Positions 45,640-55,283 of a stretch of 64,000 nt of DNA are shown one piece after another (the first letter of the stretch is position 1; the number at the start of each line of letters is the position of its first letter). Where the stretch lies: contig NZ_JAASRW010000004.1 in assembly GCF_011761355.1 (NCBI RefSeq), positions 51,866 to 115,865 of the forward strand, in the 5' to 3' direction. The stretch is from Paenibacillus lupini. GTDB taxonomy: Bacteria > Bacillota > Bacilli > Paenibacillales > Paenibacillaceae. A model generated the notes under the pieces. It made no database searches and had not been told where the DNA came from. It worked only from the letters and a program-made list of their open reading frames with translations. Both the position numbers and the translations under genes were made by a program.

Positions 45640-45954
45640 TCATTTAATCATTTTCCTGATTTGAACTAATTCATTAATATAAAAATCAAGCTGCTGCTGC
45701 ATGGAATCGGTTTGTCTGAATTGATCCAGCACACTTCGTGATTCTGAGAAGGTCTCCTCTTCCAGTGCTCGAAGGGCAATGCCAGCAGCAATTGCGGTAA
45801 TGCCGTCCCCTAAGGTAGCGATAATGGCACCAATATAGCCAAGCCGAGCTGCTATAAGCTCCATGGATTCACTATTCTGATTGCTGCTATCGTCGTTATT
45901 ATTGTTATTGTTGTTCTTATTGTTCTTATTGTTCTTATTGTTCTTATTGTTCAT
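45640..45954 (-). CDS. Small protein with Asn/Lys repeat N-terminus
   Basis: The 104-residue protein has an N-terminus of Asn-Asn-Lys repeats running into a poly-Asn and Asp tract (residues 2-24). A compact domain follows, with a Gly/Ala-rich hydrophobic stretch (GYIGAIIATLGDGITAIAAGIAL) and a charged C-terminal helix (QQLDFYINELVQIRKMIK). I do not recognise the family. The hydrophobic stretch could be one membrane helix or a helical hairpin. GGAGTGA precedes the ATG at 10 bases on the minus strand. The repeat region could vary in length without loss of frame. Confidence 0.6.
   Translation of the reverse strand: MNNKNNKNNKNNKNNNNNNNDDSSNQNSESMELIAARLGYIGAIIATLGDGITAIAAGIALRALEEETFSESRSVLDQFRQTDSMQQQLDFYINELVQIRKMIK
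45897..45954. repeat. 9-bp microsatellite encoding Asn-Asn-Lys
   Basis: On the plus strand TTGTTCTTA is repeated about four times in tandem, followed by TTATTG/TTGTTG variants. It encodes the low-complexity N-terminus of the gene at 45640-45954. Confidence 0.85.
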
Positions 45955-46043
45955 GAATCATGATCACTCCGCACTAGAGCTTCATCGCTTCTCTGATAAC
46001 AGCCTATGCATCATAAGCTGTCAGGGTATGGGCGTGTATGTTT

Positions 46044-46226
46044 TAACGAATCCTAGAATGCTTATTTGGATCATATGAGGTATTTTGTTTTTCTAACGAA
46101 TCGTAGACACGCTATTACGTGAATAACCTCTCGGAAATAGCTTGAATGGGCTAAATAGCGATACTGTGATTCGTTAGCTTTTTGAAACAGGCCTAATTAG
46201 CTTAATAAGCATATGAGGGTTCGTTA
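46044..46226. repeat. Nested array of four 23-bp elements with shared dyad centre
   Basis: The 23-mers begin TAACGAAtC and end CTtATT or GCTATT. Two are direct (46044-46066, 46094-46116) and two are inverted (46154-46176, 46204-46226). Starts within each pair are 50 bp apart, and both the outer and inner pairs are centred at 46135. A fifth copy, inverted, is at 47819-47841. No coding potential is seen. The array occupies the 385-bp gap upstream of the Asn-repeat gene (45640-45954). Confidence 0.8.
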
Positions 46227-46255
46227 GATTTGTGAAGCTGTTAATTTGCATGGAA

Positions 46256-46325
46256 AAAGGGATGCCCTAGGCCAAGTCATTAAGTTAAGCCTTAACTTAA
46301 TGACATTGGCCCTAGGCATCCCTTT
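46256..46325. terminator. Very long hairpin terminator of the ArsR-AHSA1 operon
   Basis: About 34 bp of stem with three single-base bulges, from AAAGGGATGCC (46256-46266) to GGCATCCCTTT (46315-46325). The apex is TTAAGTTAAG/CTTAACTTAA. On the minus strand it is followed by a five-T run and lies 15 bases after the AHSA1 gene. Confidence 0.85.
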
Positions 46326-46339
46326 GTTTGTTTAATACT

Positions 46340-46855
46340 CTATTTCACTTCGCTCAAACGCTCTTCTAAACGATCCCATGTTTCGGTAATGCCTTGCAGC
46401 ATACCCATCTCGATAACTGTCTTGAGCGCATCACCCGAAGAATATTCGGCACGGTTGATCAGCTTTGTTGTACCGTCACCCAGATCAACGAACTCTAGGA
46501 CAATCTCGGTCGAAGGCAGCTCTTGATTGATATTGCCCTCTGCATCAGAGAAGTAATCGGTGTAACTGAAGCTGTTTGGCTCGTCGATTTCTTTATAAAC
46601 ACCTTTGCCCCAAGACTCCATACCGTAGAAATCGCCTTGGCTCTCATCCATACATTTCATGCAGTAGTGCCATATGCCGCCTGGACGGAAGTCGATTGTA
46701 CAAACCGGTACTTCCCAGCCTCTTGGTCCCCACCATTGCTTCAGATGCTCAGGCTCTTTGAACATCTTGAACACAAGCTCACGAGGTGCCCCGAATACAC
46801 GCTCAAGCACCAGTACATTTTCATTCTCCACTCTTGAAACCATAGCGTTTGTCAT
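46340..46855 (-). CDS. SRPBCC/AHSA1 domain protein
   Basis: The 171-residue protein is an AHSA1-type START-like fold: LVLERVFGAPRELVFKMFKEPEHLKQWWGPRGWEVPVCTIDFRPGGIWHYCM is the hallmark N-terminal half, and TEIVLEFVDLGDGTTKLINRAEY with the C-terminal helix GITETWDRLEERL completes it. It belongs to the group usually encoded beside ArsR-type repressors. Its start overlaps the ArsR stop by one base (TAATG), so translation is coupled. It binds a small hydrophobic ligand by family analogy; the ligand is not known. Confidence 0.9.
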   Translation of the reverse strand: MTNAMVSRVENENVLVLERVFGAPRELVFKMFKEPEHLKQWWGPRGWEVPVCTIDFRPGGIWHYCMKCMDESQGDFYGMESWGKGVYKEIDEPNSFSYTDYFSDAEGNINQELPSTEIVLEFVDLGDGTTKLINRAEYSSGDALKTVIEMGMLQGITETWDRLEERLSEVK

Positions 46856-47229
46856 TATAATTCCTCCTCATTATTTTTCGGTTGTTGTAGTTGTTCCTTA
46901 CTTTGCAGCTCCCGCAAGTAATTCTCCAGGTTGTCGTAACGTTCTTCCATGATGCGGCGGAAGGAGTTGACCCACGAATCCATAGCATGGAAGGGTTCGG
47001 GCCGCAGCTTGTAGATCCGGCGATTGGCCTCAGCCTTCACTTCTACAATACCGTTTTCGCTGAGTACCTTCAGATGCTTGGAAGCTTGGGGCTGCCTCAT
47101 CCCTAGGCGATCGGCTATTTCTCCTACCGTCAAGGGACCTTCACGCAATAGCTCGACAATATGCATACGATTTGGTTCGGCTAAAGCGCTCAGCGTCGTC
47201 ATTTCCATGCCTGGATGATTACCTGACAT
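46855..47229 (-). CDS. ArsR family transcriptional regulator
   Basis: The roughly 124-residue protein has the ArsR winged HTH: MTTLSALAEPNRMHIVELLREGPLTVGEIADRLGMRQPQASKHLKVLSENGIVEVKAEANRRIYKL. No metal-binding Cys cluster is seen (no ELCVCDL motif), so it is a non-metal SdpR-like member. ATG 47229 has GAGGTGA at 5 bases; GTG 47238 is an alternative. It heads an operon with the AHSA1 protein and probably represses it through the palindrome at 47287. Confidence 0.9.
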   Translation of the reverse strand: MSGNHPGMEMTTLSALAEPNRMHIVELLREGPLTVGEIADRLGMRQPQASKHLKVLSENGIVEVKAEANRRIYKLRPEPFHAMDSWVNSFRRIMEERYDNLENYLRELQSKEQLQQPKNNEEEL

Positions 47230-47286
47230 GCCATTCACCTCTTTAAGTGTTAGTGTCGCCTGTTGTTGATTTAAATATACACTATA

Positions 47287-47311
47287 AGGAATATTCCTGT
47301 AAAGGAATATT
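47287..47311. promoter_or_regulatory. ArsR operator candidate
   Basis: AGGAATATTCCT (47287-47298) is a perfect 12-bp palindrome, followed after 4 bases by a half copy AGGAATATT (47303-47311). It lies about 58 bp upstream of the ArsR start. Confidence 0.5.
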
Positions 47312-47387
47312 TAAAATTAACTTTGAATGGCTTGTATGCAATAGAATCTAACAGGTACCGTTAACAAGATTAAGAGGAGGGCGAAGG

Positions 47388-47718
47388 ATGAGAAAGCAGT
47401 AAATCTGAACCTGATGGACGGAGTTATACCGTTTACAAGAAGATTGAAGATAACGATACGGTTACAACGGTATTAGATATTTTATCAAATGCATCTTGGG
47501 AAAAGGGAGATGTCTCGGTATCGATGTCCCGGCAGCAGGACTACAAAATTCAAACCGTTAACACGGACACGACCGTCAGTTTCGAGCCTGTAAGGTATGA
47601 CATTTGGCTTTCACCACAAAAAGATCAAGTAGAAGTGGTCATTGATAAGCAGTCCAAGTATGGAAAAGTTTCAAAGAAAGATACGAAGAAGCTGCTTTCG
47701 ATTCTGGAGACGCCCTAA
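47388..47718 (+). pseudogene. Frameshifted remnant of a small secreted-protein gene (YhfM-like)
   Basis: A strong AGGAGGGCG precedes ATG 47388, but that frame stops after four codons. A different frame is open from 47392 to the TAA at 47716-47718 and encodes about 108 residues with protein-like composition (SYTVYKKIEDNDTVTTVLDIL; RYDIWLSPQKDQVEVVIDKQ; SKKDTKKLLSILETP). No start codon lies in that frame before ATG 47524. The C-terminal pattern recalls YhfM-like proteins of Bacillus, whose N-terminal signal segment would be missing here. A deletion or frameshift has broken the gene. A truncated product from 47524 (64 aa) is possible. Confidence 0.6.
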
Positions 47719-47732
47719 ACGGGCGTTTTTTT
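47710..47732 (+). terminator. Terminator overlapping the stop of the pseudogene
   Basis: ACGCCC (47710-47715) pairs with GGGCGT (47721-47726), followed by a T run. Confidence 0.8.
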
Positions 47733-47818
47733 GTTAAAGGACATAGACCCCTTTTCTTTACATACCCCTTATTTCATACAATAAACAGCAAGGCAACTGG
47801 AGGGGCTGTCCCAATCCC

Positions 47819-47841
47819 AATAAGCATCTCACGATTCGTTA
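47819..47841 (-). repeat. Fifth copy of the 23-bp TAACGAATC element
   Basis: Read on the minus strand it begins TAACGAATCGTGAG and ends TGCTTATT, matching the array at 46044-46226. It lies in the gap before the CE12-PL11 gene. Confidence 0.75.
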
Positions 47842-47923
47842 GCGCGGCGTCGACAACTTTACACCAAGCAGAATATCTGTTTTTTGATGAAAAATAGCTG
47901 ATTTTTAAATAGGAACTATTTTC

Positions 47924-48081
47924 TGAAAGCGATATCATCTTGGTGAGTCATATTACATGGTAATGACTACCAAGCTTGTTAGTGTACGAAAGGAGGAAGG
48001 GGATCAAAGATAAATAAGGACCAGAGGTCAGCAAACCGATTGCTGGCATCAGCTGGAACGGTAGTTTTGAAAGCGGTTGCA
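47924..48081 (+). promoter_or_regulatory. Two cre sites upstream of the CE12-PL11 gene
   Basis: TGAAAGCGATATCA (47924-47937) matches the cre consensus TGWAANCGNTNWCA at all 14 positions. TGAAAGCGGTTGCA (48068-48081) matches at 13. Both are in the 424-bp gap (47733-48156), which otherwise holds the repeat copy at 47819 and an SD-like AAAGGAGGAAGG at 47989 with no start codon at the right distance. CcpA-mediated glucose repression of the polysaccharidase is likely. Confidence 0.65.
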
Positions 48082-48156
48082 ATACAGCAAGCCTTGTAAA
48101 GCATCTCAAGATACTACTGACGAAATTGAGAATATGGAAGCGGGGATATCCATTAT

Positions 48157-51100
48157 ATGCGAATAAATAGAAGACCTTTGTATATGTCATTACTGGCCTT
48201 CGTGCTGATCTGTACGACATTACTGCCAGGCATGCAGCTTGGGGCTCAGCAAGCTAATGCAAGTGCTACAGAGCCAGTTGTGAAAAAATTTGATTTTGGC
48301 ACAGCTTCAAGTCCGGTCAAGGACGGCTATACGAAAGTGCATGAATCGCTGCTTTATACAGCAGAGACTGGCTATGGCTTGAATCAGGCGGTGGCATCGC
48401 GTAACCGTTCGGGCGGTGATGAGCTGACGAATGATTTTATACTGGGTACAGCTTATACCTTCCTTGCAGATATTCCTAATGGTGAATATGACGTTACCGT
48501 CTATTCCGGAGATTTGCTCACAGGCACTAGTACGACGAAAACAACAATTGCACTCGAAGGGGTAACAGCAGGAACGATTTCCAGCAGACAGGCGGTTACT
48601 ACTGTTACATACCAGGTGACGGTTAATGATGGACAATTGACGGTAGATGTTTCTGGAACCGGCGCGGGCGGCTATTTGAATGGTCTCGTCATTGAAGAGG
48701 TTGTTGATGCAGCACCTGCTGCTCCGGCTTCGCTTGCAGTGACTAGTTTAACGTCCTCCAGCGTGACACTGGCTTGGAACAGTGTTGATGGAGCGGCGCA
48801 ATATTCGATATATCGTGCAAGCGGTGCGGATAGTGAGCCAACACTTCTTGGTCAAACAGCAGAAACAACCTACTCGGATACAACAGTTGCGGTTGGCAGC
48901 GGCTATACGTATTACGTATCTGCTACTGGCGCAAGTGGTCTGGAATCCGAGCTTAGCACACCGGCTTCAGTCAGTGAAATTCCGGCTCCGCAGCCTCCGG
49001 CAGCACCGGCGGGTGTGGCGGTGGATGAAGTGAAAGCCGATTCCGTAAAGCTGAGCTGGAATGTTGCCGAAGGCGCAGTCAGCTACAAGGTGCTTCGTTC
49101 TGAGGATGCAGCGGGACCATTTGCTGAGATCGGACAATCGACTAGTCCTTCATATACGGACACGACAGCCGATACTTCGAAGCGCTATTATTATCAGATC
49201 ATTGCGGTGAATGATGCAGGCGAATCAACGACTTCCAGTACGGTATCGAGTACGGAATATGTTCCGCCAGTTGAGCTGCCGGAGGGCGGGGTTCAGCGGT
49301 TTGACTTTGGCCCAGGCGAATTGGCTGACGGCTACATTCGTGTAGCAGCCTCTACCAAGTATTCGTCATCGCTGAAATATGGTTTTACCGATCCAACGAA
49401 AGTAACAGCGGTAGACCGCAGCACAACGGATCCGATTAAATCGGATTTCGCGCAGGTGCAGGATACATCGTTTAACATAGATCTGCCAAACGGTGACTAC
49501 ACCGTGTCGCTTGTTGCCGGGGATGCAGAAGCGGCCACCGACATCGCGATTAAAGTAGAGAATATCCAGAAAGTGCAGCAGACAGCTAAGACAGCAGGCC
49601 AATACCTGGAGATGGAATTCCCGATTGCGCTGGTTGACGGTCAATTGAATTTCGATTTTACAGGTACCGCTGCTAAAATCAACGCTATCGTAATTACGAA
49701 GCAATCTGATCGTCAGCCAGGCGAGATTCCTACCGTTTACATTGCTGGGGATTCGACGGTACAGACGTATGATCCTTATTGGGAGCCGCAAGCCGGCTGG
49801 GGCCAAATGCTGCCGCGCTTCTTCAATAGTGATGTAGCGATCGTAAACAAAGCAATTGGCGGACGCAGCACGAAGAACTTCATTACTGAAGGCCGCCTCG
49901 ACGAGATTTTACGTGCGATTAAGCCAGGTGATTATTTCCTCGTTCAATTTGGGCACAACGATGCAACGATCAGCATCCCTGACCGGTACGCGTCTCCGGC
50001 AGATTATAAGAGCTATCTGGAGAACTATTATATTGAAGGCGCTATTCAACGCGGGGCGACACCAATTCTTGTAACCCCGATGGGACGCCGTGACTTTAAT
50101 GCGGATACGGGCAAGTTCAACGTCAGCTTCCCGGAATATGTTCAAGCGATGAAGGAAGCCGCAGTGGATAAAGATGTAGCTTTGGTCGATCTTAGTGCGC
50201 TAAGTGTTGCCTACTACAATTCGATAGGATTTGAAGCTACAGCGTCGGTGTTCCTGTATGCCGATCCGGGCATCTATCAGGCTTTCCCAACTGGTTCTGC
50301 AGATAATACACACTTCCAAGAATACGGTGCGATTCAGCTTGCCCGCCTGCTAGCAGGAGGTATTCAGCAGCTGGATCTGCCACTTGCACAAGCCGTGAAG
50401 GAAATTGAGCTTCCAGCGGATGTGCCGGCGAAGCTGACTGGCCTGATCGCAGGCAGCATCAGCAATGCGGGTGCGGTTCTCAAATGGAATGCTGATGAGA
50501 CAGCGGATATTTACAAGGTGTACCGCAAGCTGGCAACGGACCCCGAATCGGCTTATAAAATGGTAGGTTCAGCGACGGTTCCTACGTTCACAATGGGCGG
50601 TATGGCAGAAGGACAGACGTATACCGTCCGTGTAACGGCGGTTAATGGCCGGGGTGAATCCACACCGTCTGATGAGGTGACCATTTCGACCAAGTCGGCG
50701 AAATACAGGTATGATTTTGGTCCGGTTGGTGCGCCGGTTGCAGATGGTTATACAGAGGTGACGCGCAGTGTCCTGTATACACCAGAGAGAGGGTACGGGT
50801 TAACGGACAGCACCGGGATGATCGATCGCGACCGGGGTTCAGCTACCGATGCTTTGCGCCGTGATTTTGTTGCTTACTTCGCGAATTCGTATGAATTCAA
50901 GGTCGATCTTCCAAACGGCTATTATTCGGTGAAGACCTACACAGGCGACTGGATTGGTTCTATTAAAACGAATGTGGCCATTGAAGGCAAGGACTACGGC
51001 ACGGTATCTTCCGGTAAGGAAAATATCGCAGAGAAAGTATACAACAACATCGCGGTGAAAGACGGCCAGATGAACCTCGTATTCAGCGGCCAAACGGCAC

Positions 51101-54100
51101 ATTTGAATGGTCTTGAGATTACGCCGATTTTACTTGCTCCAACTGGACTTAAGCTTGATGAGCTCCAGCTTGCAACGGATCCGGTCGAAGCACAGCTGTC
51201 GTGGACTGCGGCAGATAGTGCAGCAACTTACCGTATTTACCGCAAATCCGCGGATGCAAGTAATGCTGAGCTTCTTGGGGAAGCAGCGGGCACGACCTTC
51301 CGTGATACAACAGGAGATGTTGGGCAGCAATATGTTTATACGGTTACGGCTGTAGACAGCGCTGGCTTTGAATCGGTTGCTTCGAATGAACTTACGATCT
51401 CAACAATCGATCCAAGTGTACCGCTTGCTCCAGTTCCGCAGGATCTGAGCGTGGCTACGATCAGCAAGAATAGTGTAACAATTGCGTGGACCGGCTCATC
51501 AAAGGCACGTGCTTATAATGTCTATCGTGCTTCGAAAGCAAATGGCGAGTTCAAGCTGATTGGCAAAACAAAAGAACCGTCTTACACGGACTCGAACGTA
51601 TTAACAACGGTTCCTTACTATTACAAAGCAGCTTCGGTTAACGCAGGTGGTATATCCGCTCAGTCTGAGGTACTGGTAACAGAAGCGGTAACTACGCTGT
51701 ACCGCAATATGGAATATTTGGACCGTGCACCGGTAGCAGTGAAGCAGGATAATGGCGTTTATATCGGCTGGCGTATGCTTGGCCTAGATCCGGATACAAT
51801 CGCTTTTAACGTCTACCGGGATGGGGTAAAGCTGAATGCTTCGCCTATTACGGGGAGCACGAACTACCTTGATGCCGGGGGAACTGACCAGGCCCAATAC
51901 CGCATTACGTTAATAATTAACGGCATTGAAAGACCAGCAACAAAAGCGTTTGGCGTATGGCAGCAGCAATACTTGTCTATTCCTTTGCAAAAGCCGGCCG
52001 ATGCCTATACGAAAGATGGCCAGCCATATACCTACAGCGCAGGTGATGGAAGTGTAGGTGATCTGGACGGCGATGGTCAATATGAGTATGTCATGCTGTG
52101 GTCGCCTTCGAATGCCAAGGACAATTCGCAAGCCGGATATACAGGTATCGTCTATATGGACGCTTACAAAATGGATGGCACACGTTTATGGCGTATTAAC
52201 CTCGGTCCAAACATTCGTGCCGGGGCACACTATTCGCCGTTTATGGTTTATGATCTGGACGGTGATGGTAAAGCAGAAGTTGTGCTGAAGACGGCCGATG
52301 GCACAATCGACGGACAGGGCAAAGTCATTGGCGATGCCTCCAAGGATAACCGCAACAGCAGCGGCTATGTGCTTCTAGGCGACGAATTCCTGACGGTGTT
52401 TAATGGCAAGACGGGTGGAGCCGTATCGACTGTCAGCTATGATCCTCCTCGCGGTGATGTTGGCGCATGGGGCGATACGTATGGCAACCGAGTTGATCGT
52501 TTCCTCGCATCGGTCGCTTACCTTGATGGTGAGCACCCGAGTGTGATTTTCAGCCGAGGCTATTATACACGTACTGTGATCGTTGCTTACGATTTCAAAG
52601 ATGGTAAGCTGACGAAGCGTTGGAAGTTTGATACGACCGATGAAGGCAATGGCAGCTATGTGGCGCAAGGTAACCATAATATGTCGATTGGTGATGTGGA
52701 CCAGGATGGCAAGGATGAAATACTGTTTGGTGCACTTGCTATCGACGATAATGGTGAAGCTTTATACAGTACGGGCTTAGGACATGGCGACGCCATGCAT
52801 TTCGGCGATCTTGATCCAACCCGTCCGGGACTTGAAGTGTTTGGTGTACATGAGCATACAGATGCCGACTATGGCATTGAGATGCATGATGCAGCAACAG
52901 GCGACATCATCTGGGGTGTATATACCGGCATTGATACGGGACGTGGACTTTCTGCGGATCTGGATCCCAATTATGCAGGTGAAGAAATGTGGTCCTCTAC
53001 CATTACCAATGAACAGCAGATACAGATTACAGGCTTGTTCAGTACGAAAGGCGAGATGATTAGCACGAAGATCCCGTCTTCAACAAACAATGCGATTTGG
53101 TGGGATGCGGATCCGCTCAGAGAGCTGCTTGATCATCAGTGGGATTCGGTTGTGAAAGCAGGCACAGGCAAGATCGACAAATGGAATTACGAGACGCAAA
53201 CAACGGAAAATCTGCTGACAGCAGAAGGTACATTATCGAATAACGGAACAAAAGGCAATCCTGCACTGCAAGCTGACTTGTTTGGCGACTGGCGTGAAGA
53301 GGTTGTATGGCGTTCGGCGGACAGTTCCGAGCTGCGCATCTATACGACAACGGACCTGACCGATTTGCGCATTCGGACACTGATGCAGGATCCCGTCTAC
53401 CGTCTTGGTGTTGCCTGGCAGAACAGCGGCTACAACCAGCCTCCGCATACAAGCTTCTTCCTTGGTGCGGGCATGGAAATGCCAGCTGCGCCACGAATTC
53501 AATACACAGCACCACAACCGGAAGAGAATGCGATGGGTGTACCGGGCAAGCCAGTCCTCGCAAGCGACAACGGTTATGATACGGGATTACTGGACGGCAG
53601 CTACAAGGTTACAATGAACATGTGGTACGGCTACAACGGTACAACTTATAAGCTTTATGAGAACGGCGTTCTAATTGATACGAAAAAGCTGACCGATAAC
53701 TCGCCTTCGGCCCAAACCGCTGCTACTGCGGTAAGCGGTAAAGCGAACGGCACGTACACGTATACGTGCGAGTTGATCAATTCATTTGGCACAACAGCCT
53801 GCTCGCCGTTGACTATTACGGTTAAGGACGCATCGCCTGGCAAGCCGGTGCTGTCGAACGACAACTGGGATAACAACGGTGACTATAAGGTAACGATGAA
53901 CATGTGGTGGGGCACTAATGCCACGACATACAAGCTTTACGAGAATGGCACGCTTATCGACAGTCAATCGCTGACAGCGAAGACGCCAAATGCACAAACA
54001 GCGGTGACCAATATCACGGGCCGTGCGAAGGGCGCTTACGAATACCGCGTGGAACTAATCAATGATGCAGGTGTAACGGAAAGTACAGTTATGAAGGTAA

Positions 54101-54111
54101 CGGTAAAATAG
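48157..54111 (+). CDS. Secreted rhamnogalacturonan acetylesterase (CE12) - rhamnogalacturonan lyase (PL11) fusion
   Basis: The 1984-residue protein has a signal peptide. Its modules are malectin-like (about 40-185), Fn3 (186-275), Fn3 (278-370), malectin-like (376-520), CE12 SGNH esterase (about 522-755), Fn3 (757-845), malectin-like (848-985), two Fn3 (991-1175), PL11 lyase (about 1180-1790) and two chitinase-A-N-like beta repeats (1795-1890, 1891-1984). SGNH residues are Ser533 in AGDSTVQ, Asn601 in FGHND, and Asp716 and His719 in DNTHF. The PL11 part has calcium-type loops ([22 protein letters not shown]) and [13 protein letters not shown]. It would deacetylate and cut rhamnogalacturonan I outside the cell. 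Confidence 0.9.
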   Translation: MRINRRPLYMSLLAFVLICTTLLPGMQLGAQQANASATEPVVKKFDFGTASSPVKDGYTKVHESLLYTAETGYGLNQAVASRNRSGGDELTNDFILGTAYTFLADIPNGEYDVTVYSGDLLTGTSTTKTTIALEGVTAGTISSRQAVTTVTYQVTVNDGQLTVDVSGTGAGGYLNGLVIEEVVDAAPAAPASLAVTSLTSSSVTLAWNSVDGAAQYSIYRASGADSEPTLLGQTAETTYSDTTVAVGSGYTYYVSATGASGLESELSTPASVSEIPAPQPPAAPAGVAVDEVKADSVKLSWNVAEGAVSYKVLRSEDAAGPFAEIGQSTSPSYTDTTADTSKRYYYQIIAVNDAGESTTSSTVSSTEYVPPVELPEGGVQRFDFGPGELADGYIRVAASTKYSSSLKYGFTDPTKVTAVDRSTTDPIKSDFAQVQDTSFNIDLPNGDYTVSLVAGDAEAATDIAIKVENIQKVQQTAKTAGQYLEMEFPIALVDGQLNFDFTGTAAKINAIVITKQSDRQPGEIPTVYIAGDSTVQTYDPYWEPQAGWGQMLPRFFNSDVAIVNKAIGGRSTKNFITEGRLDEILRAIKPGDYFLVQFGHNDATISIPDRYASPADYKSYLENYYIEGAIQRGATPILVTPMGRRDFNADTGKFNVSFPEYVQAMKEAAVDKDVALVDLSALSVAYYNSIGFEATASVFLYADPGIYQAFPTGSADNTHFQEYGAIQLARLLAGGIQQLDLPLAQAVKEIELPADVPAKLTGLIAGSISNAGAVLKWNADETADIYKVYRKLATDPESAYKMVGSATVPTFTMGGMAEGQTYTVRVTAVNGRGESTPSDEVTISTKSAKYRYDFGPVGAPVADGYTEVTRSVLYTPERGYGLTDSTGMIDRDRGSATDALRRDFVAYFANSYEFKVDLPNGYYSVKTYTGDWIGSIKTNVAIEGKDYGTVSSGKENIAEKVYNNIAVKDGQMNLVFSGQTAHLNGLEITPILLAPTGLKLDELQLATDPVEAQLSWTAADSAATYRIYRKSADASNAELLGEAAGTTFRDTTGDVGQQYVYTVTAVDSAGFESVASNELTISTIDPSVPLAPVPQDLSVATISKNSVTIAWTGSSKARAYNVYRASKANGEFKLIGKTKEPSYTDSNVLTTVPYYYKAASVNAGGISAQSEVLVTEAVTTLYRNMEYLDRAPVAVKQDNGVYIGWRMLGLDPDTIAFNVYRDGVKLNASPITGSTNYLDAGGTDQAQYRITLIINGIERPATKAFGVWQQQYLSIPLQKPADAYTKDGQPYTYSAGDGSVGDLDGDGQYEYVMLWSPSNAKDNSQAGYTGIVYMDAYKMDGTRLWRINLGPNIRAGAHYSPFMVYDLDGDGKAEVVLKTADGTIDGQGKVIGDASKDNRNSSGYVLLGDEFLTVFNGKTGGAVSTVSYDPPRGDVGAWGDTYGNRVDRFLASVAYLDGEHPSVIFSRGYYTRTVIVAYDFKDGKLTKRWKFDTTDEGNGSYVAQGNHNMSIGDVDQDGKDEILFGALAIDDNGEALYSTGLGHGDAMHFGDLDPTRPGLEVFGVHEHTDADYGIEMHDAATGDIIWGVYTGIDTGRGLSADLDPNYAGEEMWSSTITNEQQIQITGLFSTKGEMISTKIPSSTNNAIWWDADPLRELLDHQWDSVVKAGTGKIDKWNYETQTTENLLTAEGTLSNNGTKGNPALQADLFGDWREEVVWRSADSSELRIYTTTDLTDLRIRTLMQDPVYRLGVAWQNSGYNQPPHTSFFLGAGMEMPAAPRIQYTAPQPEENAMGVPGKPVLASDNGYDTGLLDGSYKVTMNMWYGYNGTTYKLYENGVLIDTKKLTDNSPSAQTAATAVSGKANGTYTYTCELINSFGTTACSPLTITVKDASPGKPVLSNDNWDNNGDYKVTMNMWWGTNATTYKLYENGTLIDSQSLTAKTPNAQTAVTNITGRAKGAYEYRVELINDAGVTESTVMKVTVK

Positions 54112-54125
54112 CTTTGACTGAAATA

Positions 54126-54160
54126 GGGCGGGCAGCTGGTTACAGCTGTCTGTCCTTTTT
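54126..54160 (+). terminator. Terminator after the CE12-PL11 gene
   Basis: GGGCGGGCAGCTG (54126-54138) pairs with CAGCTGTCTGTCC (54143-54155) around GTTA, with G-T pairs, followed by TTTTT and further T runs. Confidence 0.9.
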
Positions 54161-54248
54161 CCTTTTTCCTTTTTCGCTACCAACCTCTTTATCTGAACGT
54201 ATGAGGGTATAATAAGAACAAAGGATAAAGGGAGCATAGCACGAGACA

Positions 54249-54950
54249 ATGAAATCAATGAATAAGCAAAATAGAGTGTTATTACGAGCATTTGCCTTCA
54301 CAATTATAATTCTAGTTGTATTCGGATGGATTGCGCAGCTCGTCAGCAGGCAAGAGATTGCAGCATTTGATCACAAAATAACGGATGCCGTTCGTAGTGT
54401 ACATTCCGATACGATGACAATCTGGATGAAGATCTTCACTGAGCTTGGATCGGAATTTTTAGTTATTCTTATGATCGTCATCTTTGCAGCGGTATTGGCG
54501 TTTATCGGTTATCGGAGAGAGCTTATCTTCTATCTCGGCGTAATAGGAGCTTCGGCGCTGCTCAACCTGCTGCTGAAGGCAATCTTCCAACGGGCGAGAC
54601 CGGATATTAACCGGATTGTTGAGGCTTCCGGGTTCAGTTTTCCCAGCGGGCATTCGATGTCAGCCTTTACGTTATACGGAATCACGATCTATTTCTTGTG
54701 GAAGCACTTGAAGCATAGATGGATGCGAACGGCTGTTATTCTGATCGGAACTGTGCTCATCGTGATGATTGGGATCAGCAGAATTTATCTTGGAGTTCAT
54801 TATCCGAGTGATGTAATTGGCGGGTATTTGATAAGTGCGGCATGGCTGATCATGAGTATTGGATTATATGAGCGTTTCCTGGAGCAAAGGTGGCTTTCAC
54901 GGAAGTTCCGGCTTCAGGAAGAGAGAAATGAAGGACCGTCCCCAATATAG
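54249..54950 (+). CDS. PAP2 family membrane phosphatase
   Basis: The 233-residue protein has about five to six TM helices and the three PAP2 motifs: KAIFQRARP (KxxxxxxRP), PSGHS, and SRIYLGVHYPSD (SRxxxxxHxxxD). It dephosphorylates a lipid phosphate such as undecaprenyl pyrophosphate or phosphatidic acid at the outer face of the membrane. ATG 54249 is rather far from AAAGGGAG (14 bases); ATG 54258 is possible. It stands alone, with terminators on both sides. Confidence 0.92.
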   Translation: MKSMNKQNRVLLRAFAFTIIILVVFGWIAQLVSRQEIAAFDHKITDAVRSVHSDTMTIWMKIFTELGSEFLVILMIVIFAAVLAFIGYRRELIFYLGVIGASALLNLLLKAIFQRARPDINRIVEASGFSFPSGHSMSAFTLYGITIYFLWKHLKHRWMRTAVILIGTVLIVMIGISRIYLGVHYPSDVIGGYLISAAWLIMSIGLYERFLEQRWLSRKFRLQEERNEGPSPI

Positions 54951-54964
54951 GATGGTCCTTTTTC
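54931..54964 (+). terminator. Terminator overlapping the PAP2 stop codon
   Basis: AAGGACCGTCC (54931-54941) pairs with GGATGGTCCTT (54950-54960, one G-T), followed by TTT. Confidence 0.85.
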
Positions 54965-54976
54965 ATGTGCAGCGGG

Positions 54977-55156
54977 TCATCTTTTCCTCCACATAAGCGG
55001 CTTCATCATGTGCAGCAGAGGGGCTGCGAATTTACGGCGCGACTTTTTCAAATCGTCATCGTGCTTCACATATCGGCCAGAGCGAATTGCCCGGTTGATC
55101 TCTTCTTGGCGCATTTTGTACAGCAGCTCAGTCGTATGGTAATTATGGTATGGCAT
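54977..55156 (-). CDS. Small basic protein (59 aa) divergent from the SgrR-like gene
   Basis: It begins at ATG 55156 behind AAAGGAG at 8 bases and encodes a 59-residue, strongly basic protein (MPYHNYHTTELLYKMRQEEI at the start, KPLMWRKR at the end) with no Cys or membrane helix. The middle is likely helical. I do not recognise a family. The good ribosome site supports a real gene; a longer frame to 55204 has none. It is transcribed away from the SgrR-like regulator, 127 bp from it. Confidence 0.6.
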   Translation of the reverse strand: MPYHNYHTTELLYKMRQEEINRAIRSGRYVKHDDDLKKSRRKFAAPLLHMMKPLMWRKR

Positions 55157-55283
55157 AGGAACATCTCCTTTATTTGTTTGGTGGATCTCGCTTGTTAATT
55201 TCATTATGCAGGTGAAAGAAAGGTGTAAAAAGTGTAGAATATGCTCAATAGATTTCCCCTTTTAAGCGAGGTGAGGAAAAACG

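Noticed and set aside
47989..48012. Strong SD-like AAAGGAGGAAGG suggesting a gene before the CE12-PL11 gene
   Set aside because: No ATG, GTG or TTG follows at 5-12 bases in an open frame of useful length.
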